In this document: positions 8,346-16,673 of the stretch, piece by piece | How the letters are laid out: each line of letters opens with the position of its first letter | Position numbering within the stretch: position 1 is the first letter of the stretch | Source of the DNA: Deltaproteobacteria bacterium | GTDB taxonomy: Bacteria > Desulfobacterota > Binatia > UBA1149 > JAJCZL01 | Length of the DNA stretch: 64,000 nt | Direction: 5' to 3' | Assembly: GCA_029262415.1 (NCBI GenBank) | Contig: JAJCZL010000026.1 | Coordinates: 1 to 64,000, forward strand | Position numbers and translations under genes: made by a program | Notes under the pieces: model-generated | Database searches by the model: none | What the model was told of the DNA's origin: nothing | Seen by the model: only the letters and a program-made list of their open reading frames with translations

Positions 8346-9559
8346 TGGCTATTATCCAAAAGTTCTTCGCCCGCCGCGCAAAGCACATCGAACAGGTGCT
8401 CCCAGCGGGGCCGCGCGGTATACACGAAGGCAAGGCGGAAGAGGGTTCCGGCTTCGTACCAACGCAAACGGTCCTCGCGGAGTGAGCCGTCATAGGCATT
8501 CAGGAACGTTCGACGCAGCGAACCGACGCTGTCTTCGCCCTGACCACGTCCTTGCGCATCGCGAAGTTTGAGGTGGGCGAGAAAGTTGCCGACATCGAGT
8601 TCGGCGTCGCCGCGCGCGAGAGTGTCGACATCGAGTAGCGCCGTTCGCTGGTCTGAGAACATGACTTGACGGTCGTAGAAATCCCGATGAATCACCACTG
8701 GCGCGTGAGTGCCTTCCGGGACACTCCTGTGCATCCACGCGCTAGCCCGGAGGGCGCGTCCGGCCCGGTCCGGCTTCAACGCTGCGGTGAGTTCAGCCCA
8801 GGCGTCGATAACCGTGAGCTCTTTGTGAGTAGGGAATTCGCGCGTGATTCCTTCTGTATGGGAGCCGTGCAGTCGTGCTAACAGCTCCGCGGAACGACGT
8901 ACCTCGGCGTCGACGGGCGCCGACCGCCGGATTTTCTCGTACAGAGATTCGCCGGGAACACCCTCGACCAGCGTGAGCGAAAGGTCTTCGAGATAGGCCA
9001 GTGGCGCGGGTGCAAAAATACCTGCACCCGCCTCTGCAAGGGCTTCGCTGGCCTTACGTTGGCTGCGAAACGAGGCCCCGGGCTCGCGCTCGAACGCCGA
9101 CTTACCAAAGACGACGCGCGCCGACGCGCGATCGGTGTAGCGGATTTGGCAACGCATACCGGGACGGTAGCCGGCAAGCGAGGCCTCGGTCGGCTCATAA
9201 GAGCCGTATAAACGCCTTGCGACCTCCTGCGGCTGCAGGCAAACGCTGAGGTGCGGAAGTCTATAGTCTTCGGGGAAGACCTGCAGGGCGAGGTCGTCGC
9301 GTGCGAACAGAACGCGCTGCCCCGAACGCCGCAGTCGGCCCTCCATTGCCTTGGATTGGACAACAAACGCGGTGGCCCACCCACCACCGGTAGGTTCCGC
9401 GTGGGAAGCATACGTGACGTTGAAGTACGCCCCCGGCTTGATCCAGCGCGAGACGGTCCGGGTCTCAGAGTCGGGGGGGAACAAGTCCGGGAGCGACTCG
9501 CGCAGTAGGTCGCCCATCCGCGCTTCGTCGAGCAGCAACTGCGAGGTTTCAATGTTCAT
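8342..9559 (-). CDS. Aminoglycoside-phosphotransferase-fold kinase in glycan operon
   Basis: 405 residues of the APH/choline kinase superfamily. The catalytic loop reads VVIHRDFYDRQVMF, with the HxD of the family but Gln where the metal-binding Asn usually sits, and TALLDVDTLARGDAELDVGNFLA supplies the DxD metal motif. The ATG at 9559 is chosen because it overlaps the upstream gene's stop (ATGA); upstream codons would extend into that gene. In this context it more likely phosphorylates a sugar, lipid or other precursor than an antibiotic. The Asn-to-Gln change leaves some doubt about activity. Confidence 0.75.
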   Translation of the reverse strand: MNIETSQLLLDEARMGDLLRESLPDLFPPDSETRTVSRWIKPGAYFNVTYASHAEPTGGGWATAFVVQSKAMEGRLRRSGQRVLFARDDLALQVFPEDYRLPHLSVCLQPQEVARRLYGSYEPTEASLAGYRPGMRCQIRYTDRASARVVFGKSAFEREPGASFRSQRKASEALAEAGAGIFAPAPLAYLEDLSLTLVEGVPGESLYEKIRRSAPVDAEVRRSAELLARLHGSHTEGITREFPTHKELTVIDAWAELTAALKPDRAGRALRASAWMHRSVPEGTHAPVVIHRDFYDRQVMFSDQRTALLDVDTLARGDAELDVGNFLAHLKLRDAQGRGQGEDSVGSLRRTFLNAYDGSLREDRLRWYEAGTLFRLAFVYTARPRWEHLFDVLCAAGEELLDNSQ

Positions 9560-10803
9560 TTGGGACGATCCGGTGCCGCGGAGGCGCGGGCGGCCGCGAT
9601 CATCCTGAGTACCTTCGTAGCGTTGCGTTTCCACGTGTACCTCCGACGCAGCAAGCTACGCGCGTTGCTCTTAAGTTTCCCCGAGAGCTTGGGGCTCGCC
9701 CGCATTTCACGAACCGCGTCAGCTAGTTCGCGAACTGCACCCGGTTTTACCAGCAACGCTGTTTGTCGGTGGGAGAGCACATCGCGAATCTGTCCAAGGT
9801 TGCTCGCAACGATGGGAACGCCTGCGGCCATGTACTCAAACATCTTAAGAGGTGAGAAGTAGAAATCGCGGGATGCTGAGTACGGCACCGTAGCGGCATC
9901 CATCTTGGCTAAGAGTTCGGGTACACGTTCGTGCGGGACGTCGCCGGTAATCGTCACCGAATCGAGCAATCCCTGTTCGCGGAAATATTGGCGAAGCGCC
10001 GCCCGCATTGGACCGTCACCAACGAGTAGCAACTTGTAGGTAGGGTCGGACCTGTTAAGGAGGCGGAACGCCTTCGCGAGGTTGTCCAGTCCATGCCACG
10101 GTTTCAATGTTCCGAGGAACCCCACGACGAATTGGTCGTCCGTACGTCGCGTCACTTGTGCGCCTCTAAACACTTGAGGGTCGGCGGCATTTGGAAGGAC
10201 GACCACGGAGGTGGGATTCGCGCCATGTCTGGTGACGTACGGGACAAGATCGCTGGACGGCACCATCAGACGATCGGCGCTTGCGAATAAAAAAGATTCG
10301 AGATCTGCGGCGGCAGCCGCGTTGTCGAGCGTGCGATAGCGTGCCTGCTCCTTGCGCAGCGGCGAGTTAACTTCCAGAAGGAACGGCAGGTGGTGTGCGC
10401 GCGCAAAAACGGCCGCTGCGTAGCTCCAAAGTGAGTAGCGCTCGAACACCGCGTCGATCTTCCAGTTCTTGTGGAGCTTCTCGATGGTCTTTGAGATTGC
10501 CTGGTTCCACATGAGCCCACGCAACTCACCGGTTCGGGCGTGGTCGCGAGGCCTCATATTGTCGTTGAGCAATGCGGCGCGCACGAGACGGGCGGCTCGG
10601 TCTCGTGACAAGTCGATAACGGGGGCGTGGAAGCCGTCGGATACAACCGCATCCGCTGTTCTGACCCCTAGGATACGCACTTCTGCTCCCGCGGATCCGA
10701 GTGCCTTGGTCATCTCCGTCACGTGCGCCGACGCTCCTTTACGGCCGCCGATGGGCACACCGCGGTCAGCGCAGACGTAGAGAAGATGGGGGCGTTTGTT
10801 CAT
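9556..10803 (-). CDS. Family 4 glycosyltransferase
   Basis: A 415-residue GT-B enzyme. Motifs in order: YVCADRGVPIGGRKGASAHV, LEVNSPLRKEQ, FLGTLKPWHGLD, YKLLLVGDGPMRAAL and DFYFSPLKMFEYMAAGVPIV. Every one has a counterpart in the glycosyltransferase at 3079-4284, so the two are paralogues within one operon and probably add similar sugars at different positions. The ATG at 10803 overlaps the preceding gene's TGA; the 48 extra upstream codons belong to that gene's antisense-free region and lack coding character. Cytoplasmic, nucleotide-sugar dependent by family. Confidence 0.88.
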   Translation of the reverse strand: MNKRPHLLYVCADRGVPIGGRKGASAHVTEMTKALGSAGAEVRILGVRTADAVVSDGFHAPVIDLSRDRAARLVRAALLNDNMRPRDHARTGELRGLMWNQAISKTIEKLHKNWKIDAVFERYSLWSYAAAVFARAHHLPFLLEVNSPLRKEQARYRTLDNAAAAADLESFLFASADRLMVPSSDLVPYVTRHGANPTSVVVLPNAADPQVFRGAQVTRRTDDQFVVGFLGTLKPWHGLDNLAKAFRLLNRSDPTYKLLLVGDGPMRAALRQYFREQGLLDSVTITGDVPHERVPELLAKMDAATVPYSASRDFYFSPLKMFEYMAAGVPIVASNLGQIRDVLSHRQTALLVKPGAVRELADAVREMRASPKLSGKLKSNARSLLRRRYTWKRNATKVLRMIAAARASAAPDRPK

Positions 10804-12062
10804 CGCGAGGCCGCAAGCAACTTTCTGTTCTCGTCGAACAAGCCTTGAAGTGTCGCTGCGCTCTGTCGCAAGTCGAACAGTTTCTCCGCACGGGCCCGTC
10901 CTTGCAGCCCCATGCGTGCTACTGTCTCGGGGCTGCCGAGCAAGCATTCGATCGCATCGGCCAGCGCTGCCGCGTCACCGGGCTCGACAAGGAGACCGGT
11001 CGATTCGTGCTCGATGATCTCGGGAATACCGGAGAGGCGTGTCGAGATCGTTGCACGGCCGCAGGCCATCGCCTCGATCAATACCGTCGGCAAAGCGTCC
11101 ACGTTTCCGTCACGCCCGCGCACCGCGGATAGCGCGACGATCGAGGCAGCCTGGAGCCGCTCTGCAACCTGTTCAGTCGTTAACTCCCCGGCCAGCCGTA
11201 CCAAATCTTCTAGACCGGACGATCGAATCTGACGCTCGAGAGGCTCGGCAAGATCCCCCCCTCCGATGATCTCGCACTCGAAGCGGATGCCGCGGTCGCG
11301 GACCATTGCACAAGCCTCGACCAAAACGTCGAAGCCTTTTTTCTCCACAAGCCTTCCCACCGATACGATCTGCGGTACCGGCCCACTGGGAACCGGAGTG
11401 GCGCGGAATCGCGACAGATCGACCCCGTTGTAGAGCCGCACGACCGGTCCGGCTTGGCTTTCGCGGCCCTTGAGTAGCTCGGCCAAATGTCTCCGGTTGT
11501 ACTCGGTTACCGTTACCGTGAATGCGGATGCCGAGAGCTTCCAACGCAAGACCTCAGGGTCGACGTCGTCGTGGTAAATGTCTTTGGCGTGCGCCGTCAT
11601 GCTGTAGGGAATGCCGAGCAGCCTTGCCGCCAACAGTGCGACATGGGCTGAACGGGTAGCGAAATGCGCATGCAGGTGTTCAACCTTTCGCTCGGCAGCC
11701 AATTCGGCAAGCCTGATGGCGAGCCGGATGTATTTGCGCGGAAGGAATCGGTCGTAGTGCTCTTTTGAGACCTGCAAAGCCGTAGCGAGTTGTTCGCGGG
11801 TTTTGTGTACCACCTCCGGCGGAGGCAGCACTTGATCTACGTATTCAGGAACTGCCCTCAACTTGTCAAGAATCGCGTGACGGACGGGGCCGTTCGGATT
11901 CGTGTGTAGCGAGAATATTTCTATGTGTTCGCCGATGCTCTCCAAGGCACGGATCTCATTGATTACGAACGTCTCGGAGACCCGTGGAAAGACTTTGAGA
12001 ACGTACCCGACGCGAACCGACGCACCGGGGGTTTCTATCGTCACGTCATCATCCTGCATCAC
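10800..12062 (-). CDS. Family 4 glycosyltransferase (colanic-acid/WcaL-like)
   Basis: A 420-residue GT4 enzyme. The N-terminus VGYVLKVFPRVSETFVINEI, together with HLHAHFATRSAHVALLAARL and GIPYSMTAHAKDIY, matches the exopolysaccharide glycosyltransferases of the WcaL/ExpE type. The donor domain has VSVGRLVEKKGFDVLVEAC, FECEIIGGG and PTVLIEAMACGRATIS with the family glutamate. It differs in detail from the paralogous pair at 3079 and 9556. It overlaps the Cys-rich protein gene by 14 nt upstream and the next glycosyltransferase by 4 nt. The sugar added is unknown. Confidence 0.88.
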   Translation of the reverse strand: MMQDDDVTIETPGASVRVGYVLKVFPRVSETFVINEIRALESIGEHIEIFSLHTNPNGPVRHAILDKLRAVPEYVDQVLPPPEVVHKTREQLATALQVSKEHYDRFLPRKYIRLAIRLAELAAERKVEHLHAHFATRSAHVALLAARLLGIPYSMTAHAKDIYHDDVDPEVLRWKLSASAFTVTVTEYNRRHLAELLKGRESQAGPVVRLYNGVDLSRFRATPVPSGPVPQIVSVGRLVEKKGFDVLVEACAMVRDRGIRFECEIIGGGDLAEPLERQIRSSGLEDLVRLAGELTTEQVAERLQAASIVALSAVRGRDGNVDALPTVLIEAMACGRATISTRLSGIPEIIEHESTGLLVEPGDAAALADAIECLLGSPETVARMGLQGRARAEKLFDLRQSAATLQGLFDENRKLLAASR

Positions 12063-12435
12063 CGCCTCCTACTTGTGTGCCCAGCCGACACCGATGATCC
12101 TCGCACCGCGGCTGCAAATCGTACCGGCAGGTGTCGATCTGCACGCACACCGGCTTGCCTCGGCACGCTCCCTTGAGGAAAAGCCGGAGATCGTCTCGGT
12201 GCCACTTGGTAATCGCGCCTTGGCCGCCGCTTTGCTCGCACTCACAACAACCGACCTGATCGACCCGTATACAATCCTCGTCCTTCGAGCACCAAAACAG
12301 GTCATACGGCGGAACTGCGGGTGTGGTGTCTCCGGTTCGCGCGACAAACGAGCGAACACCCACCGCAACGAGGAGCGCTGAGGCGCACATGGCGGCCAAT
12401 CCCCACCCCCAATGTCTGAAAACAACCCTATTCAT
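12049..12435 (-). CDS. Small exported cysteine-rich protein in glycan operon
   Basis: 128 residues. The N-terminal hydrophobic stretch (residues 9-28, GWGLAAMCASALLVAVGV) is a signal anchor or signal peptide. The exported part is very cysteine-rich: CSKDEDC, GCCEC, GAC, VC, DTC, RC and RC, with a GGQGAI segment between clusters. This pattern resembles small disulfide-rich secreted proteins or lipoproteins of myxobacteria-like genomes, whose role I do not know. It is translationally coupled on both sides (8-nt overlap with the ABC transporter, 14-nt with the glycosyltransferase), so it probably serves the same export pathway. Confidence 0.72.
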   Translation of the reverse strand: MNRVVFRHWGWGLAAMCASALLVAVGVRSFVARTGDTTPAVPPYDLFWCSKDEDCIRVDQVGCCECEQSGGQGAITKWHRDDLRLFLKGACRGKPVCVQIDTCRYDLQPRCEDHRCRLGTQVGGGDAG

Positions 12436-14311
12436 CGCCTTGCCTCATCGCACCCCCCGGTTCGCTTTGGGAACCGGGGCCGGGGGTGCGGTTCCCAAAT
12501 TCCTGCAGTTCGTACACGCTGCGGTACCAGCCGTCCTCTTCGAGCAATTCCTCGTGCGTGCCTGACTGGGTAATCCGGCCGTCTTCGATCACGACGATCA
12601 CGTCGCTCGCGGCGAGTTCGGCGAGCCGGTGTCCGACACGAAATGTCGTGCGCCCGGCGGAGATGCGCATGAGCGTTTTGTTGAGGTGTGCAGCTGAAGT
12701 AGCATCGAGCGCCGCGGTCGGTTCGTCCAAAACTAGAATTGACGGCTGCTTGATCATTGCACGTGCGATCGCAATTTTCTGCCGCTGACCGCCCGAAAGC
12801 GTGTCTCCGCGTTCACCGACCACCGTGTCGTAAGTATCCGGGAGTTGTGACACAAAATTGTCGGCATCTGCCAGCCGCGCCGCGGCGATGATCTCTTCGC
12901 TCGTAGCCTCCGGCTTCCCATAGGCTATGTTCTCCGCGATCGTGCCTGCGAACAACAGCGGCTGCTGCAGCACCACCCCAATCTGATCTCGAACCGATTC
13001 CAGCGTGTATTGCGTGATCTTGTTCGCGTCGATCGTAATCGATCCCTCGTCGGGATCGTACAGGCGGGGGAGCATGGAACAAAGGGTCGATTTGCCTGCC
13101 CCGTTGGGGCCCACGATGGCAACCGTAGTTCCTCGCTTCGCAGAGATGCTTACGTCGCGCAAGACGGGCTGCCCCTTCTTGTATGCGAAATTGATGTTCT
13201 TAAAGCTGACCTTGCCGTGGAACGGCGGAGCGGCCGCGGCGTGCTTACGGACGCGGATCCGGTCGTCTGAGTGAAGCACCTCGAACACGCGTTGAGCGCA
13301 CGCACTCGCCTTAGAAAGGCGGCCGGTCACCCGCGCGATTCGTCGCAACGGCCGGTACATCGCAGCTAGGTAGGCCGAGAACACCAGCAAATCTCCAGGC
13401 GTAAGCCACCCGGCGATCACGCGCTGGACGCCGAACCAAAGCACGAGCCCGGTGCCCAAGGCGATTATCAACTCGGAGGTCCGTTCGAGGTTCGCTTCCA
13501 TTCGCACGGTCTTGAGACCTTGCTTGAAATTTAACCGGTTGATGCTTTCGAAGCGTTCGTCCTCGTAGTCCTCGCGTCCGAACACCTGGATCACTGAGAT
13601 TGACTGTAACATCTCGCCAACCCGCGCAGCCATGCGGCCTTCGCGCTTACGCTGGACGCGAACGGCGGTACGTAGGTCGTTGGAGATACGAAAGACGGCG
13701 AACGCGAGAAGGGGCAAAACCGCACCACTGATCAGCGTCAGCCGCCAATCAAGCAAGAACATCACCACTATCATCGCGATCAGAACCAAAAACTCGGAAA
13801 AGATCACCGTGACGGTGTCAACCAGCATGTCGCGCATCATGTTGGCGTCGCCGGTAGCACGCAGCAACAGGTCACCCAGCTGGCGCTTGCGATGGTAGGA
13901 GAGCGACAGCCGCTGCATGTGGGCGAACAGCCTGCGTCGAACCTTGAAAGTGACCGCCTGACCGGCCGATGCGACCATGAACCGCTGCGTGAACACAAAG
14001 AGGCCCCAAAGCAGCGTGACTCCGAGTAGCAACACGCACGATATAGTTGCGACTCCGGTCGCCCCGTATCCTTTGATCAGCGCGTAAGGGAAGACCCATT
14101 TCACCCGCTCGTCGGGCAGGAGGGCGTAGTCGAAGATCATCTTGATGGGCCACGGCCTCGCGATGGCCATCAAAACGGCACCGAGACTCGCGAACACGGC
14201 AATCGCTATCTCGCGTCGGACCGAACTCAGGTAAGGGCGCAACTCCGTGGCTAGAGCGCGCAGCTTCGACAACGGGATGCGGCGGAAAACGGCGCTAGCT
14301 CCGAGATTCAC
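12428..14311 (-). CDS. MsbA-type ABC exporter, fused permease and ATPase (first gene of glycan operon)
   Basis: 627 residues. The N-terminal half holds about six transmembrane helices (from AIAVFASLGAVLMAIARPWPI onwards). The ATPase domain follows: Walker A GPNGAGKST, Q-loop VVLQQPLLF, signature LSGGQRQKIAIARAM, Walker B ILVLDEPTAALD, and a switch histidine in FRVGHRL. This half-transporter would dimerise in the inner membrane and flip a lipid, lipid-linked glycan or peptide. As first gene of the operon, after a terminator-like hairpin, it suggests the product is exported as a lipid-linked saccharide. A 15-residue extension follows the usual end of the ATPase domain. Confidence 0.92.
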   Translation of the reverse strand: MNLGASAVFRRIPLSKLRALATELRPYLSSVRREIAIAVFASLGAVLMAIARPWPIKMIFDYALLPDERVKWVFPYALIKGYGATGVATISCVLLLGVTLLWGLFVFTQRFMVASAGQAVTFKVRRRLFAHMQRLSLSYHRKRQLGDLLLRATGDANMMRDMLVDTVTVIFSEFLVLIAMIVVMFLLDWRLTLISGAVLPLLAFAVFRISNDLRTAVRVQRKREGRMAARVGEMLQSISVIQVFGREDYEDERFESINRLNFKQGLKTVRMEANLERTSELIIALGTGLVLWFGVQRVIAGWLTPGDLLVFSAYLAAMYRPLRRIARVTGRLSKASACAQRVFEVLHSDDRIRVRKHAAAAPPFHGKVSFKNINFAYKKGQPVLRDVSISAKRGTTVAIVGPNGAGKSTLCSMLPRLYDPDEGSITIDANKITQYTLESVRDQIGVVLQQPLLFAGTIAENIAYGKPEATSEEIIAAARLADADNFVSQLPDTYDTVVGERGDTLSGGQRQKIAIARAMIKQPSILVLDEPTAALDATSAAHLNKTLMRISAGRTTFRVGHRLAELAASDVIVVIEDGRITQSGTHEELLEEDGWYRSVYELQEFGNRTPGPGSQSEPGGAMRQGDE

Positions 14312-14344
14312 GGTTCCCCGACCACATCCTATCCAGGGTACACG

Positions 14345-14394
14345 AAAAACCCACTGGGAAAGCGCGAGATCAGCTTCGACGTCTCCTCAGTGGG
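14345..14394 (-). terminator. Probable terminator separating the secreted-protein gene from the ABC operon
   Basis: On the minus strand CCCACTG (14394-14388) pairs with CAGTGGG (14356-14350) and is followed directly by TTTTT (14349-14345). The 31-nt loop can form a smaller internal stem. The site lies 20 nt past the stop of the gene ending at 14414 and 34 nt before the ABC transporter start, which places an operon boundary here. Confidence 0.5.
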
Positions 14395-14413
14395 CGCTTC
14401 GGCGCGTGGCGAC

Positions 14414-14977
14414 TCAGTCGCCCTGCTGTTTCTTGATGATGACCGGCAGGTCCATGATCGATGTCGGCGGTTGCAACAAGTCGTCGGCGACGAAGGCGTG
14501 GCATGCGATCCGTTTCGACGTGCTCACTACTCGCGCTGAGCCGTTCTTAATGTTTAGGACGGTCGGGGGCAGGTTAACGATGTTGGTCTCGGTGAAGCCG
14601 GCCGTCGCGCCGGAAGCAAACGTAACCGTACCGCCCAAAGCAATAACCTCCGACCCAGTAGGTGTGCTCACATCGTTCAGCGGACCCGCGCCGAGTTCGT
14701 CAAAGAACTCCACGCCGATGGTGACGGTCGCCGACCGTTCTAGGTTCGTACAGGTGACCAAGGTTTCGAGGCTGTTGTTCTTGATGGCCCCAGGAATGAA
14801 TGCGATCACGCGGCTCGGTTGTCCGCCCAGCGTCGGTGTCGGTGAGTCGACCAGGCCTGCGAACGCTGCGGTCGCCGTAAGGGATATAAACGCGGTGAAA
14901 ATCAGAAAGCGTATGGCGAATCGGGCTACAGAGCTGTGCTCACGGGTAGCGGGCGGCGATACAGGACGGCTGGTCAT
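14414..14977 (-). CDS. Secreted protein, unknown function
   Basis: 187 residues. The start is the ATG at 14977, preceded by an AAAAGGGGA-type Shine-Dalgarno; a longer reading to 15052 lacks one. A signal peptide is visible (FAIRFLIFTAFISLTATAAFAG). The mature part is beta-rich with LETLVTCTNLERSATVTIGVEF and ARVVSTSKRIACHAFVADDL, two cysteines that could pair, and ends in a Lys/Gln tail. It resembles small immunoglobulin-like secreted proteins but I do not recognise the family. Divergent from the repeat protein at 15096, with 118 nt between start codons that must hold both promoters. Confidence 0.68.
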   Translation of the reverse strand: MTSRPVSPPATREHSSVARFAIRFLIFTAFISLTATAAFAGLVDSPTPTLGGQPSRVIAFIPGAIKNNSLETLVTCTNLERSATVTIGVEFFDELGAGPLNDVSTPTGSEVIALGGTVTFASGATAGFTETNIVNLPPTVLNIKNGSARVVSTSKRIACHAFVADDLLQPPTSIMDLPVIIKKQQGD

Positions 14978-15095
14978 TGGTATGTTCCCCTTTTCTTGGT
15001 GTGGATTCGCCGACGCGTGTCTAACGACTCGGTGCGGCGCATGCGGCATCACGCTTTCTACTATTCGGACGATTTGTTAAGCTTTACCGATTACC

Positions 15096-16574
15096 ATGCG
15101 AAGAGCCATGCTAACAACCATATTTCGGCCGATTCACACGCCGGTCTCAACTTTTTTGTGGCTCGCGGCCTTTATCGCGGCCACGGCTACGGCCGCTTCG
15201 GCGGTCGCGGGGGTGGATCCAGTATCCGCGGAATTCGCGGTTAGCACATACACGGCCGATGCACCGGATGCGCCTGTGGTTGCCGTGTCGGCTTTGGATG
15301 AATTCCTGGTGGTTTGGGAGAACACCAACCTGAGTTCTAGCGGCGATCCGGGCGTGGTTGTGCGCACATTCGATTCCTCAGGCTCTCCACGGACCGGTGA
15401 AAGCGCGCTGTCTACCTTGGTAGGCGCACAGGCCGCCCCCTATGTTCGCTCACTCGACGACGGCAGCTTTGTGGCTGTCTGGGTCCGCCAGAGCGACACC
15501 CTGGCAGCGGGCAGCGACATAGTCGCGCGGATCTTTGACGCCGCCGGTGCTGCGCTTGGCGCGGAGTTCTTGGTTAATCTGCACACCACCGACGACCAGA
15601 CCCGCCCGGTCGTCGCACTGCAATCGGGGGGCTTCGTGGTCGCCTGGGAAAGCTACCGGCAAGACGGGCCGATGGGAGCTGGGATCGTCGCCCGGCGCTT
15701 CACCAATGGGGGTGCCGCCGGCCTTGAATTCGTCGTCAACAGTTACACAACACACGAACAGGTGCGGCCGAGCGTCTCGGAACTCACTACGGGTTTTGTT
15801 GTGGCCTGGGAGAGCTACGGACAAGAAGGCGGTATGGATTACGGTGTGTTCGCGCAGCGTTTCGACACCAACGGATCGGCCGTCGGCACCGAGTTCCAGG
15901 TCAACACGGTTACCGCGGACGAGCAGCGACACGCACGAGTGAGCGGACTCGGCAACGGTGGATTCGTCGTGGTCTGGCAAGACTACCGCGCCGACGGGGA
16001 CTTCGGATACGGTGTTGTCGCTCGGACCTATGACCAGGCCGGGCAATCCTTGACTGCGCCGTTTGTAGTAAACGGCTACGGGACCGGCGAACAAGTGGAG
16101 CCCGACGTTGTCGCGCTCTCTGACGGTGGCTTTGCTGCTGTGTGGGTCTCGGAGGCGCAGCCGCCGGATGCGGGCTACGCAATCTACGGCAAGCGGTACA
16201 GCGCCGCTGCGGCCGCCGTCTCAGCGGATACGCGGGTCTCGTCGGTAGCCGATGAAGTCCACAAACCATCCATCGCGAGCGGCAACGCGGCGCTGTCCGT
16301 CGCGTGGGCGGCCGTCTCGCTCGATGCCGATTCCGAGGGCGAGATTGCGCTCCGTCGCTTCTTCGCGCCAGGGGTGACCTGTGGAGACGCGAACGCCAAC
16401 GGCGCGCTGTCGGCGACCGATGCGTTGATTGCGCTGCAAGCAGCCGTAGGGTCTTTAACCTGCCCTGCCTATGTGTGCGACGCCAATGGCAGCGGAGGCG
16501 TGCTCGCCTCTGATGCTTTTCTGATCCTTCGCGCCAGCGTCGGTCAACCGGCGGCACTGGTCTGCCCGGCGTAG
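15096..16574 (+). CDS. Secreted beta-repeat protein with C-terminal dockerin-like Cys-bracketed domain
   Basis: 492 residues. Signal peptide TFLWLAAFIAATATAASAVAG. Residues about 40-400 are tandem repeats of roughly 50 residues built on a core such as GGFVVAWESYRQDG, then a VVARRF-type strand and a EFVVNSYTT-type strand, as in blade-like beta-propeller or adhesin repeats. The last 60 residues form a two-part motif, CGDANANGALSATDALIALQ and CDANGSGGVLASDAFLILR, with Asp-rich calcium-binding-like loops bracketed by cysteines, similar to dockerin type I. The same motif opens the cytochrome-like protein at 26320. Probably a surface or extracellular protein; no enzyme signature. Confidence 0.8.
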   Translation: MRRAMLTTIFRPIHTPVSTFLWLAAFIAATATAASAVAGVDPVSAEFAVSTYTADAPDAPVVAVSALDEFLVVWENTNLSSSGDPGVVVRTFDSSGSPRTGESALSTLVGAQAAPYVRSLDDGSFVAVWVRQSDTLAAGSDIVARIFDAAGAALGAEFLVNLHTTDDQTRPVVALQSGGFVVAWESYRQDGPMGAGIVARRFTNGGAAGLEFVVNSYTTHEQVRPSVSELTTGFVVAWESYGQEGGMDYGVFAQRFDTNGSAVGTEFQVNTVTADEQRHARVSGLGNGGFVVVWQDYRADGDFGYGVVARTYDQAGQSLTAPFVVNGYGTGEQVEPDVVALSDGGFAAVWVSEAQPPDAGYAIYGKRYSAAAAAVSADTRVSSVADEVHKPSIASGNAALSVAWAAVSLDADSEGEIALRRFFAPGVTCGDANANGALSATDALIALQAAVGSLTCPAYVCDANGSGGVLASDAFLILRASVGQPAALVCPA

Positions 16575-16673
16575 CTCCGGCAAGGTAAACTGCCTCGGCA
16601 TCGTGGTGCTTCTCTGTGCCGGTTACGTGCTGGTCTCGCGCCGCAAAGAGATTCCGTTTGTGGGGAATACATT

